A DNA stretch of 6,493 nucleotides from Acholeplasmatales bacterium (GTDB taxonomy: Bacteria > Bacillota_I > Bacilli_A > Acholeplasmatales > Anaeroplasmataceae), in contig JAFPIE010000265.1 in NCBI GenBank assembly GCA_017388605.1, forward strand, positions 1-6,493, read 5' to 3'. The position numbers and the translations under genes are program-made. This document shows, one piece after another, positions 5,527 to 6,493 of the stretch; the stretch's first letter is position 1, and every line of letters starts with the position of its first letter. Below the pieces are notes generated by a model. The model did not search any database and had not been told where the DNA came from. It worked only from the letters and a program-made list of their open reading frames with translations.

Positions 5527-6493
5527 ATGAATAATAATATTATTAATAAGCTAAAAAGATATATTTTAATTGCAGATGATGAATATATCAATCAAGAAAT
5601 ATTAAAGGAAATTTTATCTAGTGAATATGAGGTTTTAATTGCGAATAATGGTCTTGAGGTAATGCGTACCCTAGAGGAAAGTCCAAAGCCAATTTCACTT
5701 ATTTTACTGGATTTAAATATGCCATTTATGGATGGATTTACGGTAATCCGAAAAATAAAGGAAAGCGATGTATATAAGGATATCCCTATTATTGTAATTA
5801 CAGGGGATAAGGATAGTGAGCTTGAGGCACTAACCCTAGGTGCAGTAGATTTTATTACTAAGCCATTTGACTTAAATGAAATTATTATGGCTAGAGTCAA
5901 TCGTTCTATCGAATTATCTGAAAAAAGAATTATCGTAAGTACTGCAGAAAAGGATGAATTAACAGATTGCTACAACAAGCCTGTATTTATGGAATATGTG
6001 GAAAGAATTGATAAATACGGAAATGGTGAGGCAAAGGATATGGTTGTTTTAAATATCTCTCATTTCCATTTATATAATGAGCTTTATGGTAAAGAAGAGG
6101 GCGATAAGGCTTTAGTATATATTTCCAATATCCTAAAGGCTATCGCATTACAAAATGATGGTATTGTATCTAGAATACAAGCAGATTATTTTGCATTATA
6201 TGTCAATCATTTAGAGGATTATGATAAGGTTATTGTTTTTATTCATAAGGAACTAAAGGAAAAATATAATGCATCAAACATTTCTGTTCGTTTAGGTATT
6301 TATTCTTCAAATAAAAAGGAAGAATCTGTTGATGCAATTATCGATAGAGCGAAGATGGTTTGTGATGAAATCAGAAGTGCAAACACAAAATTTTATAATA
6401 TTTATAGCGAGGATTATCAGAAAAACCAATTATTTAAGGAAAGATTAAATTACGATTTCCTAAAGGCAATTGAAAATCAGGAATTCTGTGTAT
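5527..6493 (+). CDS. Response regulator: REC, degenerate GGDEF, probable EAL (3' end missing)
   Basis: The frame is open for 322 codons and runs off the window. Residues 10-125 form a complete receiver: D17-D18, phospho-acceptor D62 in LLDLNMPFMDG, T92, and K112 in TKPFD. A GGDEF-like domain starts at DELTDCYNKPVF (143-154). Its metal-binding strand reads VVLNISHF (173-180) where active cyclases have Asp at both N176 and S178. The signature GGDEF is replaced by QADYF (218-222). The domain should therefore be unable to make cyclic di-GMP and may act as a GTP sensor or structural module. FKERLNYDFLKAIENQEFCV (303-322) resembles the usual entry into an EAL phosphodiesterase domain, whose catalytic part would lie beyond the window. 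The protein is likely cytoplasmic. Its position after the kinase/lipoprotein operon, behind its own promoter, makes it a candidate output for that sensor (inference). Confidence 0.88.
   Translation, partial: MNNNIINKLKRYILIADDEYINQEILKEILSSEYEVLIANNGLEVMRTLEESPKPISLILLDLNMPFMDGFTVIRKIKESDVYKDIPIIVITGDKDSELEALTLGAVDFITKPFDLNEIIMARVNRSIELSEKRIIVSTAEKDELTDCYNKPVFMEYVERIDKYGNGEAKDMVVLNISHFHLYNELYGKEEGDKALVYISNILKAIALQNDGIVSRIQADYFALYVNHLEDYDKVIVFIHKELKEKYNASNISVRLGIYSSNKKEESVDAIIDRAKMVCDEIRSANTKFYNIYSEDYQKNQLFKERLNYDFLKAIENQEFCV

Noticed and set aside
5592..5900. Minus-strand open frame opposite the receiver domain
   Set aside because: The plus strand encodes a complete REC domain with all conserved residues, so the antisense frame is a by-product.

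Overview
The window looks like a chromosomal segment of a low-GC Gram-positive bacterium (Bacillota, perhaps a gut Erysipelotrichia or Clostridia member). The clues are strong AT bias, Leu TTA and Arg AGA preference, AGGAGG-type ribosome binding sites, U-tract terminators, a short lipoprotein signal peptide with a lipobox, and hybrid-kinase and REC-GGDEF signalling proteins of the kind common in Clostridia. TGG encodes Trp and TGA is used as a stop at 4043-4045, so the genetic code looks standard. The phylum call is fairly safe; anything finer is a guess. All four genes lie on the + strand, and I see no rRNA, tRNA, CRISPR array or mobile element.

Region 1 (1-1335): the first 100 bases fold as a fluoride riboswitch (crcB motif) whose 3' half overlaps an intrinsic terminator. 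It reads directly into a 404-residue CPA2-type cation:proton antiporter resembling the NapA/SLC9B branch. The layout predicts that fluoride keeps transcription of the antiporter on, making this probably a fluoride-stress locus that uses neither CrcB nor CLC-F within the window.

Region 2 (1336-5387): a 172-base gap carries a CcpA cre-like site and possible promoter elements. It is followed by a two-gene operon: a membrane hybrid histidine kinase with an extracytoplasmic sensor domain and two receiver domains, and a solute-binding lipoprotein. The lipoprotein's ATG overlaps the kinase stop codon (ATGA). A clean terminator closes the operon. No ABC permease or ATPase lies between or beside them here, so the lipoprotein may serve as the ligand-recognition subunit of the kinase rather than as a transport subunit.

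Region 3 (5388-6493): a 139-base gap holds a consensus -10 box and two 15-base direct repeats 22 bases apart, the second covering a plausible -35. It leads to a response regulator cut by the window end: a complete REC domain, a GGDEF domain with its metal and signature residues replaced, and the beginning of what is probably an EAL phosphodiesterase domain. The simplest model (inference) is that extracellular solute binds the lipoprotein, the hybrid kinase fires, and the REC protein receives the signal and alters cyclic di-GMP. An HPt protein, needed to pass phosphate from the kinase receivers to a separate regulator, is not visible here.
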